Origin: Antedon mediterranea
Lineage: Eukaryota > Echinodermata > Crinoidea > Comatulida > Antedonidae
Length of the DNA stretch: 64,000 nt
NCBI RefSeq assembly: GCF_964355755.1
Contig: NC_092670.1
Location: 18,103,201-18,167,200 of the forward strand
Reading direction: 5' to 3'
Shown: positions 10,882 to 22,219 of the stretch, in pieces
Layout of the letters: each line of letters starts with the position of its first letter
Position numbering within the stretch: the first letter of the stretch is position 1
Notes under the pieces: model-generated
Databases searched by the model: none
What the model was told of the DNA's origin: nothing
What the model saw: the letters and a program-made list of their open reading frames with translations, nothing else
Position numbers and translations under genes: made by a program

Positions 10882-11527
10882 TAGGCACAAAGCGTGTGTG
10901 GCCGGTGTCGTGTCTGATTTTATTGTCTGAACTAGGCCTAGCAAATTTGGCATTTTAAGTGTTTTTATAGACTTTGTAAGTAAGTAAATTAGGCCATCTT
11001 TGACTTTAGTAATTAAACGTACAGGCATCTTAGACAGCAACTATCATATTGCGTTGCATTGTATGTTCTTCGAGTCTGGGTGGGTACGTTGGGTCTCACT
11101 CAGAGTCAGGGATTACCAGAGTCAGGCCTAGCCTACTCCATGTTTTTTTTTTTTTTGTGGGTAGGGCCTCTCTTGCTGCAGTGGACGGTTGTTTGTTGTG
11201 TGCAATAAAAGGGCGAGGGTTGATGGGATGAATATCTTTTTTTGGTATAACCATGGAGCTATAAAATTAATTTTATAGCTCCATGGTATAACACTGTACA
11301 TTATACAGTTAATTACAAATCAATTCACTTATATTATTATGTAATAATAATTTATACTACTATCATATCAATCTCGTAGGAAATAAAGATTTTTTTATAC
11401 AGTAATTAAATTTTTAAAAAGTCTGGAAGGATCTGCTGGTATATATAACATAATATATGATTCCTTTAATGTGGTACTGGTAGTGTATGACGACATTTTA
11501 AACACTTTATTATTTATTTAGTTTATC
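10882..11527 (+). promoter_or_regulatory. CCDC47 upstream region with probable 5'UTR intron
   Basis: The CCDC47 ATG is preceded by a TTATTTATTTAG acceptor ending at 11521, six bases before the start codon's first base. Hence a noncoding first exon probably lies upstream, perhaps in 10880-11100. A 38-bp perfect palindrome sits at 11250-11287. The first exon and start site cannot be fixed from sequence alone. Confidence 0.4.
11250..11287. repeat. Perfect 38-bp palindrome
   Basis: Two perfect 19-base arms with no spacer, centred between 11268 and 11269; each arm reads ACCATGGAGCTATAAAATT inward. Eight-base direct repeats GGTATAAC (11244-11251 and 11285-11292) overlap its edges. It could form a cruciform, or be a tiny palindromic insertion with its target duplication. 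Confidence 0.9.
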
Positions 11528-14500
11528 ATGAAGCTTCTAACCTTGATTTATATGGGTTTACTCATATTCACGTTCGTCGATGGTATTCAGAAAGGAGCGG
11601 ATGTTGAAGATAATGAGTTTGCCGAATTTGAAGATCTTGATGATGAAGAAGAAGCAACAGTTGAGGACGAGGGAGATGCTGCGTTCGAGGAGTTTAATGA
11701 AGAAGAGACAAACGAACAAGCTGCCAATGAAGAAGACTCTGATTTTACAACTGGTGACAACCTTGAGGTGCGTGCCCATATGAACATTGTCTAAAATTTC
11801 ATTTTATTTTAATTTGTGCAAATGTAAAATTTTCACTTGGATTGGTTTTGAAACATTTTTTTTTTACTATAAATTTTGTTTATTTAATCACACTCTGGTT
11901 TTCAACAAGACCAGTCAATTCTGGCGTATGAGTGTACAATATAATATAGTAGTTATTAAAATAAACACAATACTCCACTTTATATTTGTTTCTCATATTA
12001 AAAATGTTTTGTTTGAATTTTTTTTTGCATCTTATAGTTAAAATTGTATTGTATATATAATGTATTTTTTGTCTTCAGGATGATGAATTTGATGAGGATG
12101 AGTTTGAAAACATTGAACCTTTGAAGGGAGTCAACAAAGACGCTGACCTGAAGATTAAAGATGTAAGCAAATTAAATATTCATGAGCTCTAGTGAATATT
12201 CATAAACATATATTAATATTCATTGCTTATAGAGTAAAACCTCTTATTTCAAGCATACAATTAGTATCGTAGTTATTTGTTCCATTTAATAACAATTATT
12301 TGGGCTTGAATCAAACAAGCAGAGGCTTGCCGGTCTAAAGGTAGATCCAGCCTAGTGATCTGGTGGGCATGTGTTCAAGTCCCACCTGAGATCTGATTTT
12401 CCCCCTACAATTTAAGTATGTTAAAATATCTTTGATAAGATCCTCATTCTTTTTTCTTTCAGGTACCTCTTCATTTCCGCACCAACTGGGATAGCTATTA
12501 CCTTGAGTTCATAATGGTAGCTGGCGTCTTGTCCTATGTGCTAAATTATTTGACGGGTAAAAACAAAAATAACAAATTAGCAACAGCCTGGTAAGTACCA
12601 TAGTAAATGTCTAGTATTAATCTTAGTTTATGTTGTCTAGCCACTTTGATTATACTCATAATTAAAAACATAAAGTCTAACTTCATCCATAGAGGCCCAG
12701 ATAAACACAGGGTTATCCTACCCTGGGACTGTGCACATAAAAAACACAAATTGATAAAATACAATACATAAATATATCATTTGAAAAATAAAATAAATTA
12801 AGCCTACTTAGGTTTTTGAAAAAGTATTTTATTCAGATTAATTATCTTGACAGGTTTCGAGTACATAAGGAGGTTCTTGACAGTAACTTTTCAATAGTTG
12901 GAGACGATGGAAGCGGAGATACGGTCCAGAACGGTGTTCTGATGAAGGATAGTGAGAGTAGATACCTGATCTGGTGCTCAGGACGAATATACTGTGAAGG
13001 CATGCTGGTGGAGCTCAATGTAAATCTATTTTATAATGTTCTATAACTAACTCGGTATTCACCAATCACTCTTGGTCGATGTTTCCATTTGGTCGATGTT
13101 TCCATTTGGATGGTTTGGAATCTATACACACTATAAGAACATATTAAGATTTGGCAAAGTTTTCATTTTGGACATTTTACTTTTACCAAAGAATATACAG
13201 TACTCCCTATATATTCTTTCTTACTATAAGAGTATTGTCAAACTTCATGTTTTTTTACACACAGTTTTTAAAGAGGCAAGACTTAGTGAGCGTTATGGCA
13301 AAGATGATGAGACCAACATCAGATGAAGTTGTAAGTTTATAATGTTCTTTAATTTATTTTCTTACATCATCATCATTACAAGATGCAATAGGTTTTTTTA
13401 AAGTGCACACGAGCCAGATATGTATACACTGGACCTTAGTTAGAGGAGTTGGACCTGTGCCAATTTTATGGCTGTGGTGTGTGGCGCTCCAGCCTTAAAA
13501 CACCCTGGCCACTTGGCTTGATACCAGTATATCAAGATTTTTTAACCAAATAATTGAAAGATTTGTTTATATGTTTGTTTATTTTTTATTCATCTCATTC
13601 ATTGCCTTTTGTTTTTTTTCTTTCAGAAAATAACTGTGACAATGAGCAAAGAGAACATGGACACATTTGTCTTATTTATTGGCAACAAGAAAACTGCATC
13701 GAAAATGGGCAAAGAAATGAATGATTTGGTGAGTACCTTTGTCTCTCTAGTTTTATATATTTAGTTTATAAATGTACTTAAACATGATGAGTTTGTCTTC
13801 CATGAAATTGTATTTAAGCTAAACACTTTAAAATATAATATTATTTGTTTTGAGTTTGTGTGCTAAACTCTAGTTCTGTTGTTTTATTTACATATGTTAT
13901 GTCTGAACTGGTATTTAGGTACATTTTAAAACTAATTTTATTCTTGTTTTGGATTTCAGTATAATTTTTGTCCAGAAAGACGTAGTGGTGATAAATTTGG
14001 TCTTTCATCGTCACTTAGTATTTTAGCAGAAATGGGGGATCTAGCTCAGGGAATAATAGATTCTAAGGTAGGTAGCAACTTTGAGTGAGCTTTATCAGAC
14101 TCTTAAAGCTTGGTTGCCACTAGAGACGCAAACACAATGCAAACAAGTTGACCAATCACAACTGACAGTTTTAATTATCCATCGCTTGTGATTGGTCAAA
14201 TCACTTTACATTGTGCTTGCGTCATTAGATGGTGTAGGAACATCAAGGTTCATCAGCCACTTTAGACAGTGTAGCAGCTGAATAGTAATTGATAGTACTG
14301 TACTGATGAAATGAACTACTTATATTATATATATTTATTTTTTTCAGATTCAAAATTGTTTGAATGCATATCCCGAAATGTTTGATTATATGCATTTTTC
14401 TGATCAGTACTGTGGGTCACGACCTTCCACTGAGTAAGTTTATTATTTTTTATAATTTCTTTTAAGGTGTATTCAACCACCTAGATCGTAATTTAGAAAC

Positions 14501-15721
14501 ATAGTTGTCCAAATACTAATGTTCCACACTGTACTACTTAACTTCAGTTTAGCGCTTACAGTCCACACATTTTCTACAATTATTATTTTGTTTTTAGGGA
14601 AGACCAGCCTACCAAAATGCCAGAAACTACCAAAGTTCTTATTTTCAATTTTAAAAGTAAGTTTTCATTTTCTGGTGACTGTATTTTTATTGTTATTTCC
14701 ATTTTTTTAACCAATTCAATTTAATAGAAATAAATTAAATATTTTTTTGTACCTGTCAATATTTTCAAAAAGTTTCCATCCAATGGTTGAGCTAAATTCA
14801 ATCAAATTTTGTAGACACCTATATTGTCAAATCAGCTCCCAGTATGGTGCATTTAGCCAACTAAAGGACAATTGTTAATAAAAAGCTTTGTTTTTAGTTC
14901 CAGGTAAAGGTAAGTCAACTATTAAAGACGTAGAGGCCATGCTACCAATGATGAAGATGGTCATTTATTGTATTGATAAGGTCAAGAGATACCGTCTTAG
15001 CAGGGAGGTAATGTCTATTTTTATTTCACAATAAAAGTTTTAATGTTTTCGGAAATTGTATTTTAAATGAAATGAGTGCTAAAAGTAGTTTGTTTGAATG
15101 GGGTGAATATTTTCATCATGAATCGAAATATTGAAGGTTCAGAGCTGCCATGCAATAGAGCCATTAAATACTTTGGCATGTGATACAAAATTAACCAATC
15201 GGATACTAAGGATACACCCGGATGTGTTAATGGAAAAAATATATAAAATAAATTATAATGGAGATAAGGGACAGCATGTTTAAAACAAATGTTCTTAATA
15301 TAGTATAGATATTCATCATTGTTTAAAAAAGCATTCTGTTTGGGTTTTTTTTTGCAGGGAAAAATTAAAGCCGACAAGTCACGTGCAAAGTTTGTGGAAT
15401 CATTTGAGAAACTTTCACACGCACAGCGACAGGAGGCATCGCAGCTGAGAAAGGAAGAGAAGATACGTGCCAAGAACGAACGTCTAATGAATGAAGACGA
15501 TCCGGATAAAATCCGAAAGCTTGAGGTGAATAAATATGTTTATTGCTTTAATACTTTGTGTTTTTGTTAATAAAATCTTCAAGATTAGATATCTAATACA
15601 GAAAAAAAATACAAAAATAGAATTTGATTTCTTTTATTTATTTTTTTATTAGGAAAAGCAACGCAAGCAAGAAGCAAAGCGACGCTCGAGTTCTAAACAG
15701 AAGCAAGTCAAAATCCGTTAA
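11528..15721 (+). CDS. CCDC47: PAT complex subunit CCDC47 (calumin), 12 coding exons
   Basis: ER membrane protein that acts with Asterix (WDR83OS) in the PAT complex, helping insertion and folding of multipass membrane proteins; it also binds calcium in the lumen. Coding exons: 11528-11767, 12079-12162, 12463-12590, 12854-13019, 13265-13330, 13627-13728, 13960-14067, 14348-14433, 14598-14656, 14898-15007, 15358-15525, 15653-15721. All joins are GT/AG and in frame, giving 461 aa (human 483). Residues 1-20 form a signal peptide. Residues 25-105 are an acidic Asp/Glu-rich luminal region. Residues about 122-138 form one membrane span. The cytosolic domain includes [20 protein letters not shown]. 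Residues 384-461 are a basic helical tail matching the human ADKNRA/RQEAAQSRREEK/NEEDPEK pattern. The start gives the expected signal peptide. AATAAA at 15849-15854 is a plausible poly(A) signal. Confidence 0.95.
12322..12405 (+). repeat. tRNA-like SINE fragment in a CCDC47 intron
   Basis: GTTCAAGTCCC at about 12373-12383 is a good B box followed by ACCTGA, and GGTCTAAAGGTAG upstream is A-box-like. The context is intronic, with a pyrimidine tail downstream. No intact cloverleaf can be folded by eye. Confidence 0.4.
14104..14232. mobile_element. MITE fragment, GCTTGGTT(C/G)CCACTAG family
   Basis: Begins AAAGCTTGGTTGCCACTAGA after a TTAA (14103-14106) and carries a CATCGCTTGTGATTGGTCAA segment shared with the intact copy at 37717-37893. 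The right terminus is decayed. It is in a CCDC47 intron. Confidence 0.55.
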
Positions 15722-17145
15722 ACGTGTCATACTCAAACATATTATATGAAATATGTTAATAATGTTGATTCTGCATGAAAATGCAATACAATTTTAGGAC
15801 TATTAGAAACACAAAGTGTACAATGTTATTTGTTAGATAAGTATTAAAAATAAACTTAAGTATAAAATGAAGTTAATGATTTTTTAGTATGCAATCTTTT
15901 TGATAGTTATTATATTAGCATGCGGCGATGTGTTCTCTGTGTGTACTTTAGGTGCTAAATATTGTATACATAAACAACAATTGTGATATACCTTTTGGTT
16001 TTTTTTGGGGGGGGAAAATTATCGATTAATTCATATAATGAAATTATTTATGGGTGTACATTTTTGTTTTAGATAGTGCTTTTGTTTTTGTAGTATAGGT
16101 ATGTACTGATTTTTCTAATAGTATAATGGATTGTTTATGTAAAATTAATTTAAATAGAATGTTTAATATATGCTACTCGACTCCCAAGAACAATTGTGTG
16201 TGTAAAGTGTTCTTGACTTTTATAAATTCAAATCTTGGAATCGAAGGAGGGTATGTGTGTCCTCTCGTTGAGCAGCAAGAATTGTAACTTACGCTAAATG
16301 TTGTGTATAGCATTTTGAAACAAGTGTAAAATTTTTTACAGGTTTTTAATGTTGTACATGTGGAGGAAAAATAATTGTTTTATACAGTATGTATGTATCT
16401 TGGTGGTTAACATGCTTGCCTTCCTATCTAAAGGTTTGTTTCTATTCCAGTGTAGTAGTACCAGGGGGTTTTCATACCTTCTAAACAGTGTCACCTTTTT
16501 TCACTTTTAAAACCAGTTACAAAGTAATGTTATATAATAGAATAAGATAACAGGGGACTTCATATACAGTAATTAATTTTTTATTTTATTAATTTTACAT
16601 AAGGTTCCCAAAACTCTGCGGAATGATTTAGTTAACATGAAAAAGTGTATGCAATAATTATGGGTAAATAGGTTAATCAAATTAATGAACTGAAAATATA
16701 TAGGATAAATATTTTAGGATCCTGGTAACCTGCTATAGTGTAGGTTCTGGTACTCATAAAGGAATACAGTACCACTAACATGAACAAGACAATAACTAGA
16801 AACGTAGGGCAAGTATTTAGCATAAGCCCTCTGATTATACACTATATGCTCTTATTAATGAATTGATTAAAACGTTACTGTGGAATAATTGTATAGTTTT
16901 TTTTATATGTTTTGGCTATGAAATTCATGTAAGTGTCTAAAGAATGGAGAAATTGAATGGATATGTGAGATGTAATTGAGAACTCACATGAATTTTATGA
17001 AAAGAAACCAAAAAAAAAACACAAACTGATTTTAATTGAAGCATAAGCTTTACAAAACATTTATTAAAACAGATAAAAGCTGCACCAGGGAGAATAAAAA
17101 TTGGAAACCTTTTTTAAAGAACTGACTGACTTACAACAATTTACT
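15722..17145 (+). other. CCDC47 3'UTR and intergenic AT-rich DNA
   Basis: The first ~130-300 bp are likely 3'UTR, with AATAAA at 15849-15854. A tRNA-like SINE remnant may lie at 16386-16460. The remaining bases show no ORF or repeat I recognise. Confidence 0.5.
16386..16460 (+). repeat. Possible tRNA-like SINE remnant
   Basis: TGGTGGTTAACATGCTTGCC resembles a tRNA A-box region and GGTTTGTTTCTATTCCAG a decayed B box at the right spacing. Weak call. Confidence 0.3.
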
Positions 17146-17146
17146 A

Positions 17147-17245
17147 CATTGCCATGATAGCGCTAATTGCTCGATAAGTTACACAAGAAATTCCAAAGTC
17201 ACAACATTAAATTTCCATTTATCTGTAATTAAAAAAATTGGATAC
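17147..17245 (-). pseudogene. Relic of a second death-domain-kinase gene (kinase catalytic segment)
   Basis: On the minus strand this 95-bp stretch aligns with bases 20483-20577 of the kinase gene, covering the catalytic-loop Asn through the DFG motif and activation segment. One part reads PNFLITDK-like codons; after a single-base frameshift the rest reads CDFGIS and continues to AISAIMA, parallel to the intact TISTIMAG. I estimate about 70-75% nucleotide identity by eye. No other kinase exon is visible around it, so it is a fragment of a duplicated, decayed copy. Confidence 0.7.
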
Positions 17246-19359
17246 CGGCCTAGGTCACTACTTCACAAACAAACAAAACATGCTGAGCAAAAACAGCAAG
17301 GTCTGTTCTCGGCTGTATATTTTCTTTAATCAAATTATTTTTTCCACAAATTCGCATCCTGCGCAAATCACTATATAGGCTTTTGCGTCGAATCTTGCGC
17401 CACCATGTCACTAACATTATATTGAATGCCACATTTATATATTTACTAATAAAATAATTTAATTTAGCTATATATAGGCATGTTATACCTTTCACATAAG
17501 GAATAAACTTGCTGCTCTAACAGTATAACATAATATATTAGGCAGGTTGTTCATTTTATACAAACGTTATTATTTTTTAATTAATTTAATTTAAAAAAAC
17601 ACAGAATACTTCAATAAATTGGCACACCAATTTATATGTCTTATTTGTTATCTTATTCAATTACAATACATTGTCATATTAACATTTTAATTATTACAAT
17701 ATAATTAATAAAACACCTTATATAAAATTGTCTGGGTTAAAAGATTAATATCATTTATCATTTTTGAAAAATATAAAATTCGCAAAAGTAAAACAAAAAT
17801 AATGCACAGCAATGAAGCTTAATATTATTTATCTAATTAATTTATATATTGTTTATGCAAATTTTAGACATAATACTATAAAATTGCAAACCAAAAATTG
17901 CATAGCATTTTTTGCTACAAGTAAATTATACTGTTTAAAAAGCTTGCACCAACTAAAATACTAGTTTATCAACTTCTCAATACCAGTCCCCGGGTCCCTA
18001 GAAACTACATTAAAAGACATGCATGTTGGGTTGGTCCAAGGGTTTCCGGTACTGAAGAAATTGATAATAGTATATTTACTAACTATTGCACACAGCACAT
18101 ATAAACAGAATGGAAGAAAAGCATCAAAAGAGTCATATTTGAAAATGGTATAAGCATCTATAATTATTTACCTACCCCTCCTATTCCCAATACAGTTGAA
18201 CTACTGTAAGGAACCCAACAGAGTGTCCCCTGGATAGGGGTTGACTGTAGTGTTAAAATATAAATTTCTTCTTGTTCAAGTCATAGTAAAGTGTTCCCTT
18301 AACAGAGGTATCCCACAGGAGGGGTTCCACTGCAATTAGGGTATTAGCATGGTGTACTTATATACCTACCCCTCCTATTCCCAATACAGTAGAACCACTG
18401 TAAGGAACCCAACAAAATGTCCCCTAAATAGCAGTTGACTGTATAGTGTAAAACATATACAGTATTTCCCCTAATTCATATCATAGTAAAGTGTCCCCTG
18501 AATAGAGGTATCCCACAGGAGGGGTTCTACCCTATAATTATGGTATTAGCATGGTATACTTATTGACCCACCCCCTACTACTCTTTGCATTCTAAAGTAG
18601 TTAATCCACGTAACGACCTATTGTCACATGTCACAATGGACACAAGGTTATGTAAATAAATTAGAATGAAATATACCTTTGAAAGGTCACGTTATTACTG
18701 AATTTGACCTAGTATATCCGTGTATGTCCTGGCTACAAAATATCCCAATTCCCATATTCTCCTTCCACTAACAATTAGTGCGAGGGGGTAGGATTATACT
18801 CTGATTAAATTAACAATGAATTTATTGAAGTCCTTTGGAGTTAACTTAAGCTATGCAGTTACTGGATTTGATCACAGTACTGTATACTAGATCAAATATT
18901 TCAATAACATACAAAACAACTGTTTATAACAGTTTGATAAAATATTTATAATATTTGCAACTGACAATAAAACTTCATGAATTTTCAATTTCATAATTAA
19001 AAAAAGTAATTTGAGAAGATTACGGCATCTAAAGTATTCTTGTAAATTCCCGCAATAATTCAGCAACAAACACCTATAAAAATACACATTACACACACAT
19101 TTGATGGGTATCTCTTAAAATAATAATGTTGTTAGCTACCTAAATACTGTACTTTATTCTCAGTTAAAAGATGGTTCCCATAGAATTGGAAAGCCTACGT
19201 TACAATTGAAGGGATGCACAGTAAAGAGAACATGAAGGCAAGAGAAATTGTCTATTGCAAAGAGATTTATGGAAAGAAAGAGGACGCTCGGTCTGCAGCT
19301 TGCAGAAATTGTTTGTGATTCAGAAAAAGCCATCAATAATAATTAAGAAGAATTAAAAT
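17246..19359. other. AT-rich intergenic DNA with one tandem duplication
   Basis: No coding exon recognised. A two-copy tandem repeat of ~192 bp occupies 18165-18545. The rest may include the kinase 3'UTR immediately below 19360. Confidence 0.55.
18165..18545. repeat. Two-copy ~192-bp tandem repeat
   Basis: Both copies start TACCTACCCCTCCTATTCCC (18171 and 18363) and share AACCACTGTAAGGAACCCAA and TATCCCACAGGAGGGGTTC. Divergence is mild, with small indels. Confidence 0.8.
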
Positions 19360-21031
19360 TTATAGATCTAGCAGAAACTGGTATACAGATTGCTCTATGC
19401 CTTCTTCTTGACATGCTTTTACAACATCGCTTATTCTGACGAAATCAGGCGTCGATGACATGCGTTTCCGCCACTTGTTGAAGGCGCCGAACACCTGGTT
19501 ACGTGCTGAAAACTTGTTTTCATTCTTAGCTTGAAAGATCTCTGCTTCTGTAACTCCGAGAGATCTGGCAAGACTTTCCCATTCACCAAGTTTTCCTGAT
19601 AATGTGTTCAAATGCTGTTCTGTAAATGTTTTGTTGGGGTTCTTAGCCTGAAATATTAATTAAAAATACTAATAATTATTTTACTATCAAACAAACATCT
19701 GAAAGCCAGTTTTTCTGGAATAAATAAAGAAACACTTAAAAGGGCAATCTGGTGAGTGGAGTGTCAATTTAATTTATAAAGCATAATATGATTGAAAATG
19801 TATCTTACATATTATGATCAACAAGGATTTCGAAATTGGGAGTACAGTATATTCAAAATGTTACTCACCTGTGGTAATGTTTCTTCGACAGTTGCAGCAT
19901 TATTGTCACCACTTCCACTTGGAAGTGGCCTGTCATCTGGCATCTATAAATAGAACAAAAAAACAAATTATTTTCAATTTGTACAACCTAAATATAAATG
20001 TACACTCAGTGAAAATATACAGTGTACATTTGAATGTTATGTGTGAACTTAGTTTAATAGAAGTGGCTTGAAAATTTGTGTACGTTTGGAATGATCATGC
20101 TTTTATTCTTTAAACTCCACTGGGGTAAAATGTAGTTATTGAAATTGATTTCTCGGAAACATACCTCGATAAAATCTTTGATTTCAACCCCCATTGTAAT
20201 AGACAAATCCTCCATAGTTTTCAGTATTTCTTGAATACTTGGCCGTAACATTCTATCTGCCTCCCAGCAAGCATGCAGCATATCCTTTAACGTAGAGGGT
20301 GTTTCTTCATCTAATGGATACATATTGTCTACCATCTCTGTATCCTGCGGTTTTTGACAAGTCCACATTTCCCAAATCACAACACCGTATGAGTATATGT
20401 CCGAACGCGGTGAAACTTTGATGTGGCTTGACCTTTCTTTAAAAAACTCATGATTTTCCGGAGCCATCCATGGTAACGACCCAGCCATGATAGTACTGAT
20501 TGTCCCATCAGTTATACGGGAAATTCCAAAGTCACAAAGTTTCAAATTATATTTATCAGTAATCAAAAAATTTGGAGATTTGATATCGCGGTGAATTATA
20601 TCATGTTCATGAAGATACTCTAATGCAAGGGTGCCTTGACGGGTCCATGTAAAAAATTTGTCATCCTCACGAGGTTGCTGCTGTTTTCGTTTATGGCTTA
20701 AATAATCTAGTAACGACCCCTTTGCCGCATATTCCATTATGATACAGTACCAAGGCTCTTGGGTAATGACACCTAAAATCTCTGTTATAAACTTTCTACC
20801 AATGTGTTTCTTTCCTTCATCATCTTTGATTCTTCTTAACGTAACAAGTTCAATTTCTTGGACACGGTTGAGGTGTTTAATCGCAACCGGAAAATTGTCT
20901 TTAGTTTTCCAAACACCTTTAAACACACTGCTTGTTCCACCTCTTCCAATACGTTTTCCAAATTCAATATCCTTGAATGGTATTTCCAAAAGCCCTGGAA
21001 ATGAATCCGTTACTGTTTCATTACCTGCCAT
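19360..21031 (-). CDS. TKL-type Ser/Thr kinase with C-terminal death domain, 3 exons
   Basis: Predicted cytosolic signalling kinase of 409 aa. Exons in transcript order: 21031-20165, 19943-19869, 19647-19360, all phase 0 with GT/AG. Exon 1 holds the whole kinase domain: glycine loop G29-R-G-G-T-S-S-V36, VAIK lysine 52, probable alpha-C Glu61, Met99 at the gatekeeper site, HRD 147-149 with Asn154, DFG 167-169, APE 190-192. All key catalytic residues are present, so it should be active. Exon 2 is a ~25-residue linker. Exon 3 (residues 315-409) is a death domain, recognisable from LGEWESLARSLGV and FNKWRKR. Kinase followed by death domain is the RIPK1 order, but the linker is too short for a RHIM and none is visible; IRAKs have the reverse order. 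I therefore leave it unnamed. A probable role in innate or death signalling is inference. A foldback element begins ~110 bp upstream. Confidence 0.88.
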
Positions 21032-21131
21032 TATTATTCATCAGAGAAGGGTATCTGCAAACAAAAACGTTTGCATATAAACATTTTTGAATAAATTAAT
21101 AGTAGGTTAGGCCCTACTACTAGTAGTAAGC

Positions 21132-22219
21132 GCTATTTTAGGGTCAGTCTAATTACCGAAAACAACCGAAAATAACCGAAAACAACCGAAAACAACCATA
21201 AACAACCGAAAACAACCGTAAACAACCGAAAACAAACCGAAAACAAACCGAAAACAAAATTTAAAAAATCTAAATACCGAAAACAAATTTTGTATAATAT
21301 TTTTTTTAATGTCGCCCTCTATTGATGGGTGTTTCTAAAGCTAAGACCATACACAGAGGCGCAAAAATCATGGAAGACCCTACGAAATGGTAGTGTGCAC
21401 AAAATACAACTAAAAATCGTACAAATTCAATGAAATACACCGTAGACTACATTTACTTACAAAATCTATAAACACATTTCGTTTTTAGTCTTTTCAAAAA
21501 CAAAGCATGATTTTACCTAACTTTGCGTTTTCGTCCCCGGTTTCGTCACTTAAGTGAATACTGAAGCGATTAAGGATAAAAACGTTATTTACTCGACTAC
21601 AGTAATTTTACTGAATAGATTTTATTGTGAATCCTTTATAGTGAGCTTCTTTTAAGTATACTTTATAGTCCCTAGTATCTTTGTATAATTTATCTTTGAA
21701 AATCTATAATTAAATTGATCATGATTAACCATAGTCAATTTACTTTCTATACTATGGATTAACATATTCATAATTATTGTAAGGAGTAGGGCCTAATGCG
21801 CTGGTTTCTGGATCAAAAATCGAAAGACTAAAATTAAAATATTTTTATAGATTCTGTAAGTAAATGCGATGTTATCAATTGATTGATTGTACGATTTTTA
21901 GTTGTATTTTGTGCACACTGTCATCGTAGGGTCTTCCTTGGCTTTTGCGCGCGCGGTTTTTTGTCTCTGTTATGGTCTTAGTAGATTTAGAAACACCCAT
22001 CAATAGAGGGCGACATTTAAAAAATATTATACAAATTTGTTTTCGGTATTTAGATTATTTTATGTTGTTTTCGGTTTGTTTTCGGTTCGTTTTCGGTTGT
22101 TTATGGTTGTTTTTGGTTGTTTATGGTTGTTTTCGGTTGTTTGTGGTTGTTTTCGGTTGTTTATGGTTGTTTTCGGTTATTTTCGGTTGTTTTCGGTAAT
22201 TAGACTGACCGCTATTTTA
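21132..22219. mobile_element. 1.07-kb foldback DNA transposon with 9-bp target duplication
   Basis: Termini GGTCAGTCTAATTACCGAAA and its inverse (ending AATTAGACTGACC at 22210) bound an element at 21141/21142-22210. GCTATTTTA is duplicated at 21132-21140 and 22211-22219. Each arm is ~430 bp: an outer array of ~10-bp ACCGAAAACA units (about eleven on the left), then a matching non-repetitive block including CGCCCTCTATTGATGGGTGT and GTACGATTTTTAGTTGT. The central ~300 bp is unpaired and noncoding. No transposase. The 9-bp duplication and very long arms suit a MULE-like foldback family (inference). Confidence 0.9.

Noticed and set aside
11558-11787. Three overlapping ORFs on other frames and the opposite strand
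   Set aside because: They shadow the acidic, GAA/GAT-rich first exon of CCDC47.
15063-15473. 136-residue minus-strand ORF
   Set aside because: It overlaps CCDC47 exon 11 in antisense and continues through intron 10. No family resemblance.
20739-21080. 113-residue plus-strand ORF
   Set aside because: It is antisense to the first exon of the kinase gene, whose minus-strand frame has all kinase motifs.
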